Shown: in pieces, positions 35,470 through 45,346 of the stretch
Layout: the number at the start of each line of letters is the position of its first letter
Position numbering within the stretch: position 1 is the stretch's first letter
Source: Vibrio sp. Y2-5
GTDB taxonomy: Bacteria; Pseudomonadota; Gammaproteobacteria; Enterobacterales; Vibrionaceae
Length of the DNA stretch: 64,000 nt
NCBI RefSeq assembly: GCF_014596725.1
Contig: NZ_JACVEG010000003.1
Span: 1 to 64,000 of the forward strand
Reading direction: 5' to 3'
Program-made: the position numbers and the translations under genes
Notes under the pieces: model-generated
What the model saw: only the letters and a program-made list of their open reading frames with translations
Told to the model about the DNA's origin: nothing
Database searches by the model: none

Positions 35470-37269
35470 ATGGCAAATACCACAAACACTATTAGCCGTT
35501 CTTGGCTGATAACACAAGCGAAAAAGCATCAATCCAAGCTATTGTTTGCCAATATAATTGCGATTATCGCAACGCTCATCAGTGTGCCTATCCCACTGCT
35601 TATGCCTCTCATGGTGGATGAAGTGCTGTTAAACAAGCCTTCAACCGGTATCGAGATGATGAACCATATTTTGCCATCATCATGGCAGACGGCAACGGGT
35701 TACATCGCCCTCACTCTAGTGCTTGTCGTACTTATGCGTGCAACAAGCCAGATGCTCAACATTCTACAAAGCAGACAATTCACCCTCGTCTCTAAAACCA
35801 TCACTTACCAGATGCGTAGCAAGATGATAGATAAGTTGGGGCGAATTAGCATAAAACAATATGAGACCCGGGGCAGCGGTGGCATCAATGCCCACTTGGT
35901 TACGGATATCGAAACAATAGATCAATTTATCGGCTCTACGTTAAGTAAATTTATTATTGGATTGTTAACCGTCAGCGGAACCGCGATTGTTTTATTATGG
36001 ATTGAATGGCGTTTAGGTCTATTCATCCTTTTGGTAAATCCTGTTGTGGTTTACTTTTCGCGCTTGCTGGGCAGCAAAGTTAAGCATCTTAAGAAACGAG
36101 AAAACCAAGCCTTTGAACGTTTTCAAAACAGACTGGTGGAAACGCTCGATGGCATCTATCAACTTCGAGCTGCCAACAAAGAACGTGAATTTCTTACTGA
36201 GCTAAAAGAACAGGCCAATGAAGTACGCTTAAGTGCGGACAAATATGCGTGGCAATCCGAAGCAGCAGGCCGACTGTCATTTCTGTTGTTCTTGTTAGGT
36301 TTCGAGTTGTTTAGAGCTGCGGCCATGCTTATGGTGGTTTTTAGTGATTTGTCTATCGGACAGATGTTTGCCGTGTTTGGCTATTTGTGGTTCATGCTTT
36401 CACCTGTTCAAGAATTGTTGAGCATTCAATTTTCTTGGTATAGCGCTAAAGCTGCACTTGGTCGAATTAACACCCTGCTCGATTTGGAAGAAGAACATCG
36501 CCCAGCCAGTAAAGTAAATCCTTTCACAGAAGACCGAGAAGTTGAAGTAACGGTTTCAAACGTGAATTTTTCCTATGACGGTGAAAATAATGTCCTCAAT
36601 AATTTGTCGCTTGATATCCCATCCGGTAAAAAAATTGCACTGGTCGGAGCAAGTGGCGGAGGAAAATCGACTCTAATACAGCTGTTGATAGGTGTTTATC
36701 GAGCAAACTCAGGGCGAATTCGTTTCAATGGCGAGACATGCGACGACATTAGTTTTGATGTTATCCGCGGGGAAATTGCCGTTGTACTACAACAACCTAT
36801 ACTCTTTAATGACACTTTAAGGCACAATTTGACCCTTGGCGGTGAGCACAACGAAGCCCAACTGTGGCGTGCTCTTGAAGTAGCGCAAATGCAGGATGTG
36901 ATTAGTAAGCTGGATCATGGGTTAGATTCTCAAATTGGGCGCAATGGCATTCGTCTGTCTGGTGGCCAGCGTCAACGCTTAGCCATTGCTCGCATGGTTT
37001 TAAGTAATCCAAAATTCGTTATTTTAGATGAAGCGACATCAGCACTCGATACCGCTACAGAAAGTGCTTTGCACAGAGCATTGAATGAGTTTTTAAAAGG
37101 ACGAACCACGTTGATAGTGGCACACAGACTTTCAGCAGTGAAACAAGCAGATTTGATTTATGTATTGGAAGATGGACGCGTTAGCCAAGCTGGCACACAT
37201 AGAGAACTGGTTGAGCAAGAAGGGCTGTATCAAACTCTCTATGGTTCAGTTCAGTCTCACGCAGTTTAG
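35470..37269 (+). CDS. ABC exporter, fused membrane and ATPase domains
   Basis: A 599-aa half-transporter of the MsbA/type I exporter class. Six membrane helices span residues about 20-315. The nucleotide-binding domain has Walker A GASGGGKST (about 394-402), the Q-loop at VVLQQPILF, signature LSGGQRQRLAIARM, Walker B FVILDEATSALD and the H-loop VAHRLSA. It would act as a homodimer. The substrate is not evident. It has no peptidase or other extra domain. It is inserted between msrC and letA, where E. coli has none. The next gene, letA, starts 33 bp downstream in the same direction. Confidence 0.85.
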   Translation: MANTTNTISRSWLITQAKKHQSKLLFANIIAIIATLISVPIPLLMPLMVDEVLLNKPSTGIEMMNHILPSSWQTATGYIALTLVLVVLMRATSQMLNILQSRQFTLVSKTITYQMRSKMIDKLGRISIKQYETRGSGGINAHLVTDIETIDQFIGSTLSKFIIGLLTVSGTAIVLLWIEWRLGLFILLVNPVVVYFSRLLGSKVKHLKKRENQAFERFQNRLVETLDGIYQLRAANKEREFLTELKEQANEVRLSADKYAWQSEAAGRLSFLLFLLGFELFRAAAMLMVVFSDLSIGQMFAVFGYLWFMLSPVQELLSIQFSWYSAKAALGRINTLLDLEEEHRPASKVNPFTEDREVEVTVSNVNFSYDGENNVLNNLSLDIPSGKKIALVGASGGGKSTLIQLLIGVYRANSGRIRFNGETCDDISFDVIRGEIAVVLQQPILFNDTLRHNLTLGGEHNEAQLWRALEVAQMQDVISKLDHGLDSQIGRNGIRLSGGQRQRLAIARMVLSNPKFVILDEATSALDTATESALHRALNEFLKGRTTLIVAHRLSAVKQADLIYVLEDGRVSQAGTHRELVEQEGLYQTLYGSVQSHAV

Positions 37270-37302
37270 TTACATTGTCACATTAGGTTCGAGGAGTATT
37301 TG

Positions 37303-38556
37303 ATGAAAGTGAGAGCGATAGAAAGACATCTATCCACTCCTTCGGGAATACGCCTTTGCCAAGGGTGTGAGCTGCCCGTTGACGTCATTAGCGTAGAGAA
37401 AGGGAAAAGTGCGTATTGCCCTCGATGTGGTACGCAACTTTACCGTGGTGGGCAACCTTCCCTTTCCGGTAACCTGGCTCTGGCTATCACCTGCCTTTTG
37501 CTATTCATACCCTCTCATTTTTTCGATTTCATTCGTATTCGTTTGATAGGCGTTATGATTCCCGCAACGCTTCCGTCAGGCGTAGAAGCACTTTATAACG
37601 AAGGATATGTTGGCTTAGCGATACTCGTGTTTTTCTGTGCTTCGCTAGCGCCATTTATACTCTGCTGTTGCGTTTTGAGCGCACACGTTGCGTTGAGATA
37701 CAATAATTTTCCGCTGATGCGCTATTCGCTACTACTGATCTCTAAACTCAAACCTTGGGTGATGATCGATGTCTTTCTGGTGAGCATTGCCGTTTCATGT
37801 TTCAAACTGATTGATATTTCAGATGTTTTCGTTGGCCCTGGGCTATATGGGTTAATACTGCTGCAAATATCTACGGTGCTGCTGATCAGTCGTATCAGTG
37901 TGAGACGTTATTGGGAAGCATGGCGACCAGAAACTGAATACCCACTGGAAGTGAAACATGTGCACTGCCACAACTGCCATCTTTCACAGCCGGAGAGTTC
38001 AAACTGCATACGCTGCCATCAGAAGCTCTACCACAGAAAACCCAATTCTATTGAAAGAACCTGGGCTTACTTATTAGCTGCAACGGTTTCAATTTTTCCG
38101 GCGAATTTTCTACCGATTTCAATCTTGCTTACCAACGGACAAAGACTTGAAGACACCATATTTTCCGGTGTTGCTTCACTGATTAACAGCGGCATGGTTG
38201 GAATAGCAGTCATCATCTTTGTGGCAAGTATTGTGGTCCCTGTCGCCAAAATACTTGGCTTAACTTATCTATTACTTGCAATAAAATTTAAGCGAAGCGT
38301 CTTTTTCCGCCAAAGAATGGTCATATACTTTGTAATCAAATGGATAGGAAAATGGTCTGTCATGGATCTGTTCGTTATTTCCATAATGTTAGCGGTAGTT
38401 GACCGTGGGCAGTTGCTCGACTTTACTCCCGGATACGGAGCCATTGCTTTTGGAATGGTTGTAGTACTGACGCTGTTAGCAGCAGAGAGCCTAGACCCAA
38501 GACTCATTTGGGATAATTACCGCGACGATAACAATAAACAAGAGTCAGTTGATGAA
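37303..38556 (+). CDS. letA: Lipid-transport membrane protein LetA (YebS, PqiA family)
   Basis: A 418-aa inner-membrane protein of the PqiA/YebS family; ATG 37303 has GAGGAG 6 bp upstream, and the preceding TTG is rejected. Two zinc-ribbon-like modules are present, LCQGCELP...CPRCGTQ (about 18-50) and HCHNCHLS...CIRCHQ (about 225-250). Each precedes a four-helix membrane half. LetA works with the MCE protein LetB to move phospholipids between membranes. The 3' end overlaps letB by 8 bp, the usual coupling. The feature end given here omits the stop codon at 38557-38559. Confidence 0.93.
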
Positions 38557-41215
38557 TAAAAATATTGCTCAGCAAACGTCCTACAAGCCAGATGTCAAAA
38601 AGAACAGAGGGATATCCCCTTTGTGGATTTTGCCTATCCTCACAGTTGTATTGGCTGGTTGGTTAATAATGAAATCTATCCATGATGCCGGTGAACGCAT
38701 TCAAATATACTTCTCCAATGCTCAAGGTCTGGTCGCTGGGAGAACGCCTGTTCGTTATCAAGGTTTAGAAGTCGGTATGGTTAGAGACATCAAGTTGTCG
38801 CCTAACTTAGACAGTATTTACGTCGACACCGACATTTATCCAGATGCGAAAAGACTGCTTTCTGAGAAGACCCGTTTTTGGTTAGTCAAGCCCACCGCCA
38901 GTTTGTCTGGTATTTCCGGCTTAGATGCTTTGGTCTCGGGGAACTACATAGCCATTGATCCGGGTGATGAGATTGTTGAAGACAATGATTACGATGCAGA
39001 CGACCACCCTCAAAGCTATCGAGCACTTGATTCAGCGCCTTCAGACTTGCTCGCCAATCAAGGGTTAACCATCACTCTAAAAGCACGTGATTTGGGTGGA
39101 ATTTCTGTCGGTTCGCAAATCGTCTACAAGAAAATTCCTATCGGTGAGGTATACAACTATCAATTGGCCGACGATAACCAATCCGTGATTATCGACGCAT
39201 CGATTCAAGAGCAATATCGCAATGTCATAACGACAGAAAGCCGCTTTTGGAACGTAAGTGGTATTGGCGCAAACCTAGGTCTAGGTGGCGTTGATATTCG
39301 TATGGAAAGCGTCTCCGCTTTACTGGGTGGAGCCATTGCTGTTGACTCTCCTGACGAGGGAGAACCCGCGGCGCAAAATGCTCAATTTAAACTCTATCCA
39401 GATCTCAGAACGGCCGGACGTGGTGTCGCAATTAAGATTGTTCTACCTGACGATAACAATATCAGCCTCTCTGGTGCGCCAATCATGTACCGAGGGTTGG
39501 AAATCGGTCAAATCACCAACTTACAATTGGACGAAGAACGTAAAGAGATCATTGCATCCGCTGCTATTCAACCCGCCTTTAGCGATATGCTGAACAGTGG
39601 CAGTAACTTCATTCTTGAAGAAGCAAAAATAGCGCTGACAGGCGTTGAAAACCTAGGCAATCTAATTAAGGGCAATTACCTAACACTGATTCCCGGCGAA
39701 GGTGATCGCTCTCGTCATTTCGTGGCAGTTCGTAAACAAGAGTTTAACCGTACTCAAACGAAATCCGTCGCATTAAAACTTATCGCCGACAGCTCATTTG
39801 GCCTTAGTGCGGGTACCGATATTTTGTACCGCGGTGTTGCCGTCGGTAGCGTTACAAAAGTCGCCCTTAAACCTGACAATGTAGAGTTTGATGCGCTGAT
39901 TGATGAAGAATATGTGCCATTTATTGGCTCTAACAGCCGCTTCTATGTCACCGGTACTGCAACTGCAGAGCTGACAGAGTCAGGATTAAACGTTTCTATT
40001 CCTCCTGCGAAACAGCTACTGACCGGTTCAATTAGCTTTGTCAGTGAAGGCCGAAAGCAAATTCAGTCACAATACCGTCTCTACCAGAGCCAATCGTTGG
40101 CTGAATTGGCGAAATACAATCAATCTGGTACACAAACATTAACCTTAATGGCGGATGAGCTTCCGCCAGTCAGTGCGGGAAGCCCACTTCTCTATCGTAA
40201 CCTGCGTGTAGGCAATGTCGCAGGCTACACCCTGACGCCTAAAGGGGTTGAAATCAAAATAAAAATTGAAAATCAATACAAGCACCTTATTACGAGTCAA
40301 ACCGTATTTTGGAATCGTTCAGGCGTAGAAATTGATGCTTCACTGGCCGGTATCAGCGTCAAAGCCGCACCTCTGCAAACATTAATTCAAGGGGGAATCG
40401 CGTTTGACAATATTAGTGGCGTCGAGAACAAAGTCGATAGTAAATGGGTACTGTATCCAAGCTATCAACAAGCACAAAAATACGGAAAAACCATCACTCT
40501 GACCGCATCTGGAGATGTTGCTATTCCTGTTGGCACAAACATCAAATACCAAGGTGTGTCTGTAGGTGAAGTGGTCAGCGTTACGCCAAGTTTCACTGCA
40601 AATAAAATTTCCATTGCCGCACGCATTAAACCTGAATTCAGTAAAAATATCGCAACAAAAGGATCGGTATTTTGGATTGCTGAAGCCAAAGTCAGCTTGA
40701 CTCGCGGCATTGAAAACATAGAAAACTTGCTCAGTAAGTCTATTGAAGTTAAACCGGGAAATGGCGAGCCCACTTATTCATTCCCATTGTCAGAACTACC
40801 ATATAAGAAAACCAGCATTTCGTTCACTTTGCAAAGTGAAAGCAAAGGCTCAGTATCCGTTGGCACTCCTGTGTTGTTCAGAGGAATGGACGTAGGTCGC
40901 GTTACACGAGTTCAATTAGGAAATCTCGCTGACCGCGTGATTTCAACCATTGAAATTGAACCGGAATACAGTTATCTGATCCGTCAAAACAGTGTGTTCT
41001 GGAATGTTTCTGGTGTTGATGTTTCGATTGGCTTATCTGGTGCAGACATCAAAGCAGGCACGTTCGACAGTATTGTTCGCGGCGGGATTACTTTCTCAAC
41101 ACCAGAACAAAAGCAACTCATGCCTGCGGCTAAAGCCGGACAATCTTTCTATTTGTACCCGCGAGCTGAAGAAGGTTGGAAACAATGGCGCACGCCGATC
41201 CCTCAACCAAACTAG
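38552..41215 (+). CDS. letB: Seven-domain MCE protein LetB (YebT)
   Basis: An 887-aa protein with an N-terminal membrane anchor (LWILPILTVVLAGWLIM). Seven MCE domains follow, each opening with the family pattern of a hydrophobic strand, a Gly/Ser turn, a YxGLxVGxV-like loop and a closing strand. Examples are RTPVRYQGLEVGMV, TDILYRGVAVGSV and TPVLFRGMDVGRV. E. coli LetB also has seven, stacked into a hollow tube across the periplasm that carries lipids. ATG 38552 is chosen over TTG 38549. It is translationally coupled to letA, and a strong terminator follows. Confidence 0.95.
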   Translation: MNKNIAQQTSYKPDVKKNRGISPLWILPILTVVLAGWLIMKSIHDAGERIQIYFSNAQGLVAGRTPVRYQGLEVGMVRDIKLSPNLDSIYVDTDIYPDAKRLLSEKTRFWLVKPTASLSGISGLDALVSGNYIAIDPGDEIVEDNDYDADDHPQSYRALDSAPSDLLANQGLTITLKARDLGGISVGSQIVYKKIPIGEVYNYQLADDNQSVIIDASIQEQYRNVITTESRFWNVSGIGANLGLGGVDIRMESVSALLGGAIAVDSPDEGEPAAQNAQFKLYPDLRTAGRGVAIKIVLPDDNNISLSGAPIMYRGLEIGQITNLQLDEERKEIIASAAIQPAFSDMLNSGSNFILEEAKIALTGVENLGNLIKGNYLTLIPGEGDRSRHFVAVRKQEFNRTQTKSVALKLIADSSFGLSAGTDILYRGVAVGSVTKVALKPDNVEFDALIDEEYVPFIGSNSRFYVTGTATAELTESGLNVSIPPAKQLLTGSISFVSEGRKQIQSQYRLYQSQSLAELAKYNQSGTQTLTLMADELPPVSAGSPLLYRNLRVGNVAGYTLTPKGVEIKIKIENQYKHLITSQTVFWNRSGVEIDASLAGISVKAAPLQTLIQGGIAFDNISGVENKVDSKWVLYPSYQQAQKYGKTITLTASGDVAIPVGTNIKYQGVSVGEVVSVTPSFTANKISIAARIKPEFSKNIATKGSVFWIAEAKVSLTRGIENIENLLSKSIEVKPGNGEPTYSFPLSELPYKKTSISFTLQSESKGSVSVGTPVLFRGMDVGRVTRVQLGNLADRVISTIEIEPEYSYLIRQNSVFWNVSGVDVSIGLSGADIKAGTFDSIVRGGITFSTPEQKQLMPAAKAGQSFYLYPRAEEGWKQWRTPIPQPN

Positions 41216-41246
41216 TTCGCAACCGAACCTACACCTCAAAGTAGAA

Positions 41247-41280
41247 AGAAATAAGCGTGGAAACACGCTTATTTCTTTTC
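41247..41280 (+). terminator. Terminator after letB
   Basis: AGAAATAAGCGTG, loop GAAA, CACGCTTATTTCT, then TTTC. A 13-bp stem. Confidence 0.88.
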
Positions 41281-41319
41281 TCTGCCTAACAACGCTTAAC
41301 CCAGCAACAAAACCGCGAC

Positions 41320-41348
41320 TTCAAATAAAACTGTGATGCCGCTATAAT
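41320..41348 (+). promoter_or_regulatory. Putative sigma-70 promoter of rsmF
   Basis: A perfect -10 TATAAT (41343-41348), with TTCAAA 17 bp upstream as a weak -35, between the letB terminator and rsmF. Confidence 0.5.
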
Positions 41349-41395
41349 CTGCCGCCTACAACCTACTCTATCCCCTAGCTAGCCGAGATTACGTT

Positions 41396-42820
41396 TTGCA
41401 TCCTAATATTTCCTTCCCTGAGCTGTTCCTATCTTCAATGGCCGAGATTCTTCCACCTGAGTTAAACATGGAAGATTTCATTGCAGCATGCCAAAGACCG
41501 TTGCGCAAAAGTGTTCGCGTAAACACGTTGAAAGTCTCAGTAGAGGAATTCAAAAAACGCGCCGAAGATAAAGGCTGGGCTTTAGAACCAGTCCCTTGGT
41601 GCGAGACTGGTTTCTGGATTGATGCCGACGAAAGTGAAGTACCTTTGGGGAATACTGCTGAACATATGGCAGGCTTGTTCTATATCCAAGAAGCCAGCTC
41701 TATGATGCCAGTATCCGCACTGTTTACAGGTGCAGACAGCCATTATCTGTCAGTGCTAGACACTGCGGCAGCACCGGGCTCGAAAACAACGCAGATTGCA
41801 GCCTTAATGCAAAACAATGGTATTTTGGTGGCCAATGAATTCTCCGCCAGCCGTGTGAAAGTACTGCATGCCAACATAGAGCGCTGTGGCATTCGTAACA
41901 CTGCACTGACCAACTTTGATGGAAGAGTGTTTGGTGGTTGGTTACCTGAGCAATTTGACGCCGTACTGTTAGACGCGCCATGTTCAGGCGAGGGAACCAT
42001 TCGTAAAGACCCTGATTCGTTGAAGAACTGGAGCAAAGAATCCATTCATAGTATTGCGGATACACAAAAAGAGTTGATCGAAAGTGCCTTTCAGGCCCTT
42101 AAAGTCGGTGGTGTGCTTGTTTATTCAACCTGTACATTAAGCCGCGAAGAAAACCAAGACGTGTGCCAGCATCTTAAACAGACATTCGACGATGCCGTCA
42201 GTTTCGAGTCTTTGGCTTCCCTATTCCCTGAAGCCAATAAAGCATTGACGGAAGAAGGTTTTCTGCACATATTCCCGCAAGTTTATGACTGCGAAGGCTT
42301 CTTCGTAGCCAGAATCCGCAAGCATGCCAGTGTCGAAACGCCAGCAGTAAAAAAACGTTTAGGCAAATTTCCGTTTGAGAAAGCCAATTCAAAAGTTTCC
42401 AATGATGTGAATCAAGAGCTGCAAAAGAGCTTAGGTATTTCGCTACCAGAAAACAGTTCCGTTTGGCTTCGTGACAACGATGTGTGGCTATTCCCTAATG
42501 CATTAGAACCTATGCTGGGTGAGCTACGTTTCTCACGTATGGGAATTAAGATCGCCGAAACACACAAGAAAGGCTATCGCTGGCAACACCAAGTCGCAAC
42601 CACTCTTGCAACTGGCGATGAAGCTTGTTGTGTTGAACTCTCGATTGAAGATGCCAGAGAATGGTATATGGGACGTGATGTACGACCTCAAGGACTAAGT
42701 GGCCAAGGTGAAGTCATCGTCCGTTTCGGTAACGATGTGATTGGATTAGGAAAATGGGTTGGAAACAGAGTGAAAAATGGTTTACCAAGAGAGCTAGTTA
42801 GAGACAAAAACCTATTCTAA
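41396..42820 (+). CDS. rsmF: 16S rRNA m5C1407 methyltransferase RsmF
   Basis: RsmF (YebU) methylates C1407 of 16S rRNA. The 474-aa protein has the N-terminal FIAACQRPLRKSVRVNTLK, the SAM site LDTAAAPGSKTTQIA, and the two catalytic cysteines in DAPCSGEGTIRKDP and YSTCTLSREENQD. The C-terminal PUA-like domain completes the family. A TTG start at 41396 is used because no ATG lies upstream of the conserved ISFPELF; the ribosome-binding site is poor. The position after letB matches E. coli. A structured transcript end follows (42845-42964). Confidence 0.93.
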   Translation: MHPNISFPELFLSSMAEILPPELNMEDFIAACQRPLRKSVRVNTLKVSVEEFKKRAEDKGWALEPVPWCETGFWIDADESEVPLGNTAEHMAGLFYIQEASSMMPVSALFTGADSHYLSVLDTAAAPGSKTTQIAALMQNNGILVANEFSASRVKVLHANIERCGIRNTALTNFDGRVFGGWLPEQFDAVLLDAPCSGEGTIRKDPDSLKNWSKESIHSIADTQKELIESAFQALKVGGVLVYSTCTLSREENQDVCQHLKQTFDDAVSFESLASLFPEANKALTEEGFLHIFPQVYDCEGFFVARIRKHASVETPAVKKRLGKFPFEKANSKVSNDVNQELQKSLGISLPENSSVWLRDNDVWLFPNALEPMLGELRFSRMGIKIAETHKKGYRWQHQVATTLATGDEACCVELSIEDAREWYMGRDVRPQGLSGQGEVIVRFGNDVIGLGKWVGNRVKNGLPRELVRDKNLF

Positions 42821-42844
42821 AAAGCAAACTATAGTATGAAATTC

Positions 42845-42964
42845 TAGCGTACCCTCGCTAAACGAGGAGCCTGTACTACACTTATCTGTAAGTAGGAATT
42901 AGCGCAGGCTCTTCGGAGCCATTCCCCTAGGCCCAAAAATGCAGAGCATTTCGGGCCTTTTTTT
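42845..42964 (+). ncRNA. Candidate small RNA or structured 3' UTR after rsmF
   Basis: About 120 bases of dense predicted structure lie downstream of rsmF on the + strand. CCTCG/CGAGG forms a hairpin (42853-42867). AGCCTG (42868-42873) can pair with CAGGCT (42905-42910). GGCTC-TTCG-GAGCC (42907-42920) forms a competing, very stable UUCG hairpin. The end is an intrinsic terminator, GGCCC plus AAATGC paired with GCATTT plus GGGCC, followed by seven T (42930-42964). The T run serves only the + strand, so it is not the terminator of the convergent cvfB. Whether it has its own promoter or is processed from rsmF mRNA is open. Confidence 0.5.
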
Positions 42965-43021
42965 ATTCTTGGGGAAAAACGCTATTTGATAAGAACAAAC
43001 AAAAGCTTTGAGCCTTGGTAA

Positions 43022-43855
43022 TTAAGCCAAGCGAATGCCATCTTTCTCGATAACAATTTTGCCTTGTTTGTACAAAGTACCGATAGACTTCTTAAACGTC
43101 CCTTTACTGGTACGGAACTCAGCAAAGATAGCTTCAGGCGTTGATTTATCACTTAATGGCAGAGAGCCACCTTTCTTCGCCAATGTCTCTAAAATTTTTT
43201 CACTCAAGTCATCCATCTTCTCAACACCAATCTTCTGTAGAGAAAGATCAATTTTGCCATCAGGGCGAATGTTCTTGATGAAGCCTTTTAGTTTTTTACC
43301 GATGAATAACTTGCCGAAAACGTCTGAAGGGAAAATCATTCCCCAATGCTCACCATTCACTATCGCTTTGAAGCCCAAGTCTGAACGTTCAGCGATAATC
43401 AAATCAACCTGCTGATTCTTGGTGTAATTGGCAGGGGTTTTATCCAACCATTTATTGAACTTAGTGGTGCCAACGATACGACCAGACGCTTTATCTGTGT
43501 AAACATAAACCAGCACGCTTTGACCCGGTTTAAAGCGTGTACGTTGCTCGCTAAATGGAAGCAATAAATCTTTATTTTTGATACCCCAGCTTGCAAACGC
43601 ACCAGTGCTGTTAACACTTTCAATCGTCATTACGCCCCATTCCCCCACTTGCGCTACTGGTTTTTCAGTTGTAGCGGCCAATTGGTTGTCTGAATCGAAA
43701 TACAAAAATACGTCAACATAGTGTCCGAGTTCTACACCCTCAGGAGCCATGCGTTTTGGCAACATAGTTGTGCCATATTCGCCCGCATCTAAAAACACGC
43801 CAAACTCAGCGATTTTTACCACTTCTAGACTGTTAATTTTGCCAACGTTAATCAT
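43022..43855 (-). CDS. S1-like RNA-binding protein CvfB/YitL
   Basis: A 277-aa member of the CvfB family, with tandem S1-like beta barrels and a C-terminal winged-helix. Segments seen are GVFLDAGEYGTTMLPKRMAP, GEWGVMTIESVNSTGAFASWG and KGFIKNIRPDGKIDLSLQKIG. The winged helix (LPLSDKSTPEAIFAEFRTSKGTFKKSIGTLYK) covers residues about 225-277. CvfB proteins bind RNA and affect virulence-factor expression in Staphylococcus aureus; the role in Vibrio is unknown. It is convergent with the candidate sRNA and divergent from the next gene. Confidence 0.88.
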   Translation of the reverse strand: MINVGKINSLEVVKIAEFGVFLDAGEYGTTMLPKRMAPEGVELGHYVDVFLYFDSDNQLAATTEKPVAQVGEWGVMTIESVNSTGAFASWGIKNKDLLLPFSEQRTRFKPGQSVLVYVYTDKASGRIVGTTKFNKWLDKTPANYTKNQQVDLIIAERSDLGFKAIVNGEHWGMIFPSDVFGKLFIGKKLKGFIKNIRPDGKIDLSLQKIGVEKMDDLSEKILETLAKKGGSLPLSDKSTPEAIFAEFRTSKGTFKKSIGTLYKQGKIVIEKDGIRLA

Positions 43856-43968
43856 TAATTACTGTCTCACCTCAAATTTGCAGAGATTATACGTTATCTC
43901 TGTTATGCTTTCGCCTGTTCATCAGAGAAAATTTCGTTATTTTTTTCGAAGATAGTTAGGAGTTATTG

Positions 43969-45321
43969 TTGATCACGGTAGATAAACAAGATGCGGTTAC
44001 GTTAAAAATCACCACTGAGATGTCAGAGAGCAAAAAACTGGACTTAGACATGTATATCTTTGTCCCGGGCGAGCTAGGACTCTCCTCTGACGTGATGACT
44101 GAGTCTGAATTTTTTTATAGCTCCATCCATCAAAAGCGCGCCTACTACAGTGACAAAATCCTTCTTCCACTGGTACACAGCCGACTTGCTCAACGTGGCA
44201 GACTCTCAGCGACACAATATCGTGTAAGTTTAAGTTTGTTTGCTTATCAATATGTTATCGCTTTAGACAAAGCCGTGAACCAACTCAACCTTTCAAGTGA
44301 CAGCGTCACTGAGGATGAAGTTGATACCGTGATTGAACTCTCTTTGGACATACTCAAACGACTACGTCGAAGCATTCCCTACGAAGAAAGTTTGAAGCGT
44401 TACTACGCGAATATCGATAACTACCTTTCTTGGTATACCGAGCAGAAATTCTTATCCATGGTGTCTCAACTGACTCGTGATAAGGAATACAAAACTATTA
44501 AAGAACGCCTGATTACTCTGGTTGAAAAAGAGCAAGCGCACCGTACTTTGAACAACTACAACTCAGTAAAAGCGGATCAAGACATTACTCGCTTGAGTAA
44601 CAAAATGCGTTTACTACGTCGCCTGATTGAACATCCCATCATTCTTACTGAGAAAGTGACCTCTTTAGGGAAAAACATGCGACGCGCGGTCAAAGGTTTA
44701 GCCACAGGCTTAGTGATGGTGTTTGTCACCATCACTGCGATTCTGGCAAGAGATTATTGGGGAGAAATCACCGCATCGTTCATTATTGCTATGTCTTTCA
44801 TCTACGCACTGCGCGAAATATTCAAAGACGATTTGAAAGACATGATGTGGCGTTGGATTCGTAAGGGAAAACCTAAATGGCGTCGACGCTATTTCGACCC
44901 AACAACAGGCAAACAAGTTGGTCAAAAAGTCGAATGGCTCGACTATAAGCCCCTATCGGCTTTGGCCGATCGCATCAAAATCATACGTAAAAAACGAGTG
45001 GTTCAACGGGAAGAACAAATCCTTCACTACCGCTCAGAAACAGAAATGACAACGTCACGTTTTATGAGTGGCTATGAAGAAACTCGAGATGTCATGCTAA
45101 TCGATCTCCGAGCCCTAACCCGCTTGATGGATAAAGGTTCCAACCGAATTTATCGGCTTAACAATGGTCAGGTAAGCCGAGAATCGGTTGAAAAACGTCA
45201 CTTAATCAACTTAATCGTTAAAGAAGACGGACATCAACAATCCCCTCGTTACTATCGTTGGAAAGTGGTACTCAATCGAAGCAAAATTGTCGATATAGAG
45301 AAAACCGAAGTTCAACAGTAA
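43969..45321 (+). CDS. Membrane protein of unknown function, 450 aa
   Basis: I do not recognise a named family. Residues about 1-220 are soluble and helical. Two adjacent transmembrane helices (GLVMVFVTITAILA and ITASFIIAMSFIYAL, about 245-285) follow. The C-terminal cytoplasmic half is basic (MWRWIRKGKPKWRRRYF) and ends in a beta-rich segment. A TTG start at 43969 is likely, since AGGAG is 6 bp upstream and no ATG is nearby; TTG 43966 is the alternative. The gene stands alone between cvfB and a DUF4442 gene, and a perfect matS is embedded at 44297. It is probably conserved in Vibrio but uncharacterised. Confidence 0.7.
   Translation: MITVDKQDAVTLKITTEMSESKKLDLDMYIFVPGELGLSSDVMTESEFFYSSIHQKRAYYSDKILLPLVHSRLAQRGRLSATQYRVSLSLFAYQYVIALDKAVNQLNLSSDSVTEDEVDTVIELSLDILKRLRRSIPYEESLKRYYANIDNYLSWYTEQKFLSMVSQLTRDKEYKTIKERLITLVEKEQAHRTLNNYNSVKADQDITRLSNKMRLLRRLIEHPIILTEKVTSLGKNMRRAVKGLATGLVMVFVTITAILARDYWGEITASFIIAMSFIYALREIFKDDLKDMMWRWIRKGKPKWRRRYFDPTTGKQVGQKVEWLDYKPLSALADRIKIIRKKRVVQREEQILHYRSETEMTTSRFMSGYEETRDVMLIDLRALTRLMDKGSNRIYRLNNGQVSRESVEKRHLINLIVKEDGHQQSPRYYRWKVVLNRSKIVDIEKTEVQQ
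44297..44309. promoter_or_regulatory. Perfect chromosomal matS (MatP-binding) site
   Basis: GTGACAGCGTCAC fits GTGACRNYGTCAC. A one-mismatch copy, ATGACAACGTCAC, lies at 45046-45058 in the same gene. Confidence 0.75.
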
Positions 45322-45346
45322 TTCGGGAGTTGCTCGTTGAATCAGG

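Noticed and set aside
37269..37281. matS-like GTTACATTGTCAC after the ABC exporter gene
   Set aside because: One mismatch in a fixed position; not listed as a site because such matches are expected by chance at this window size.
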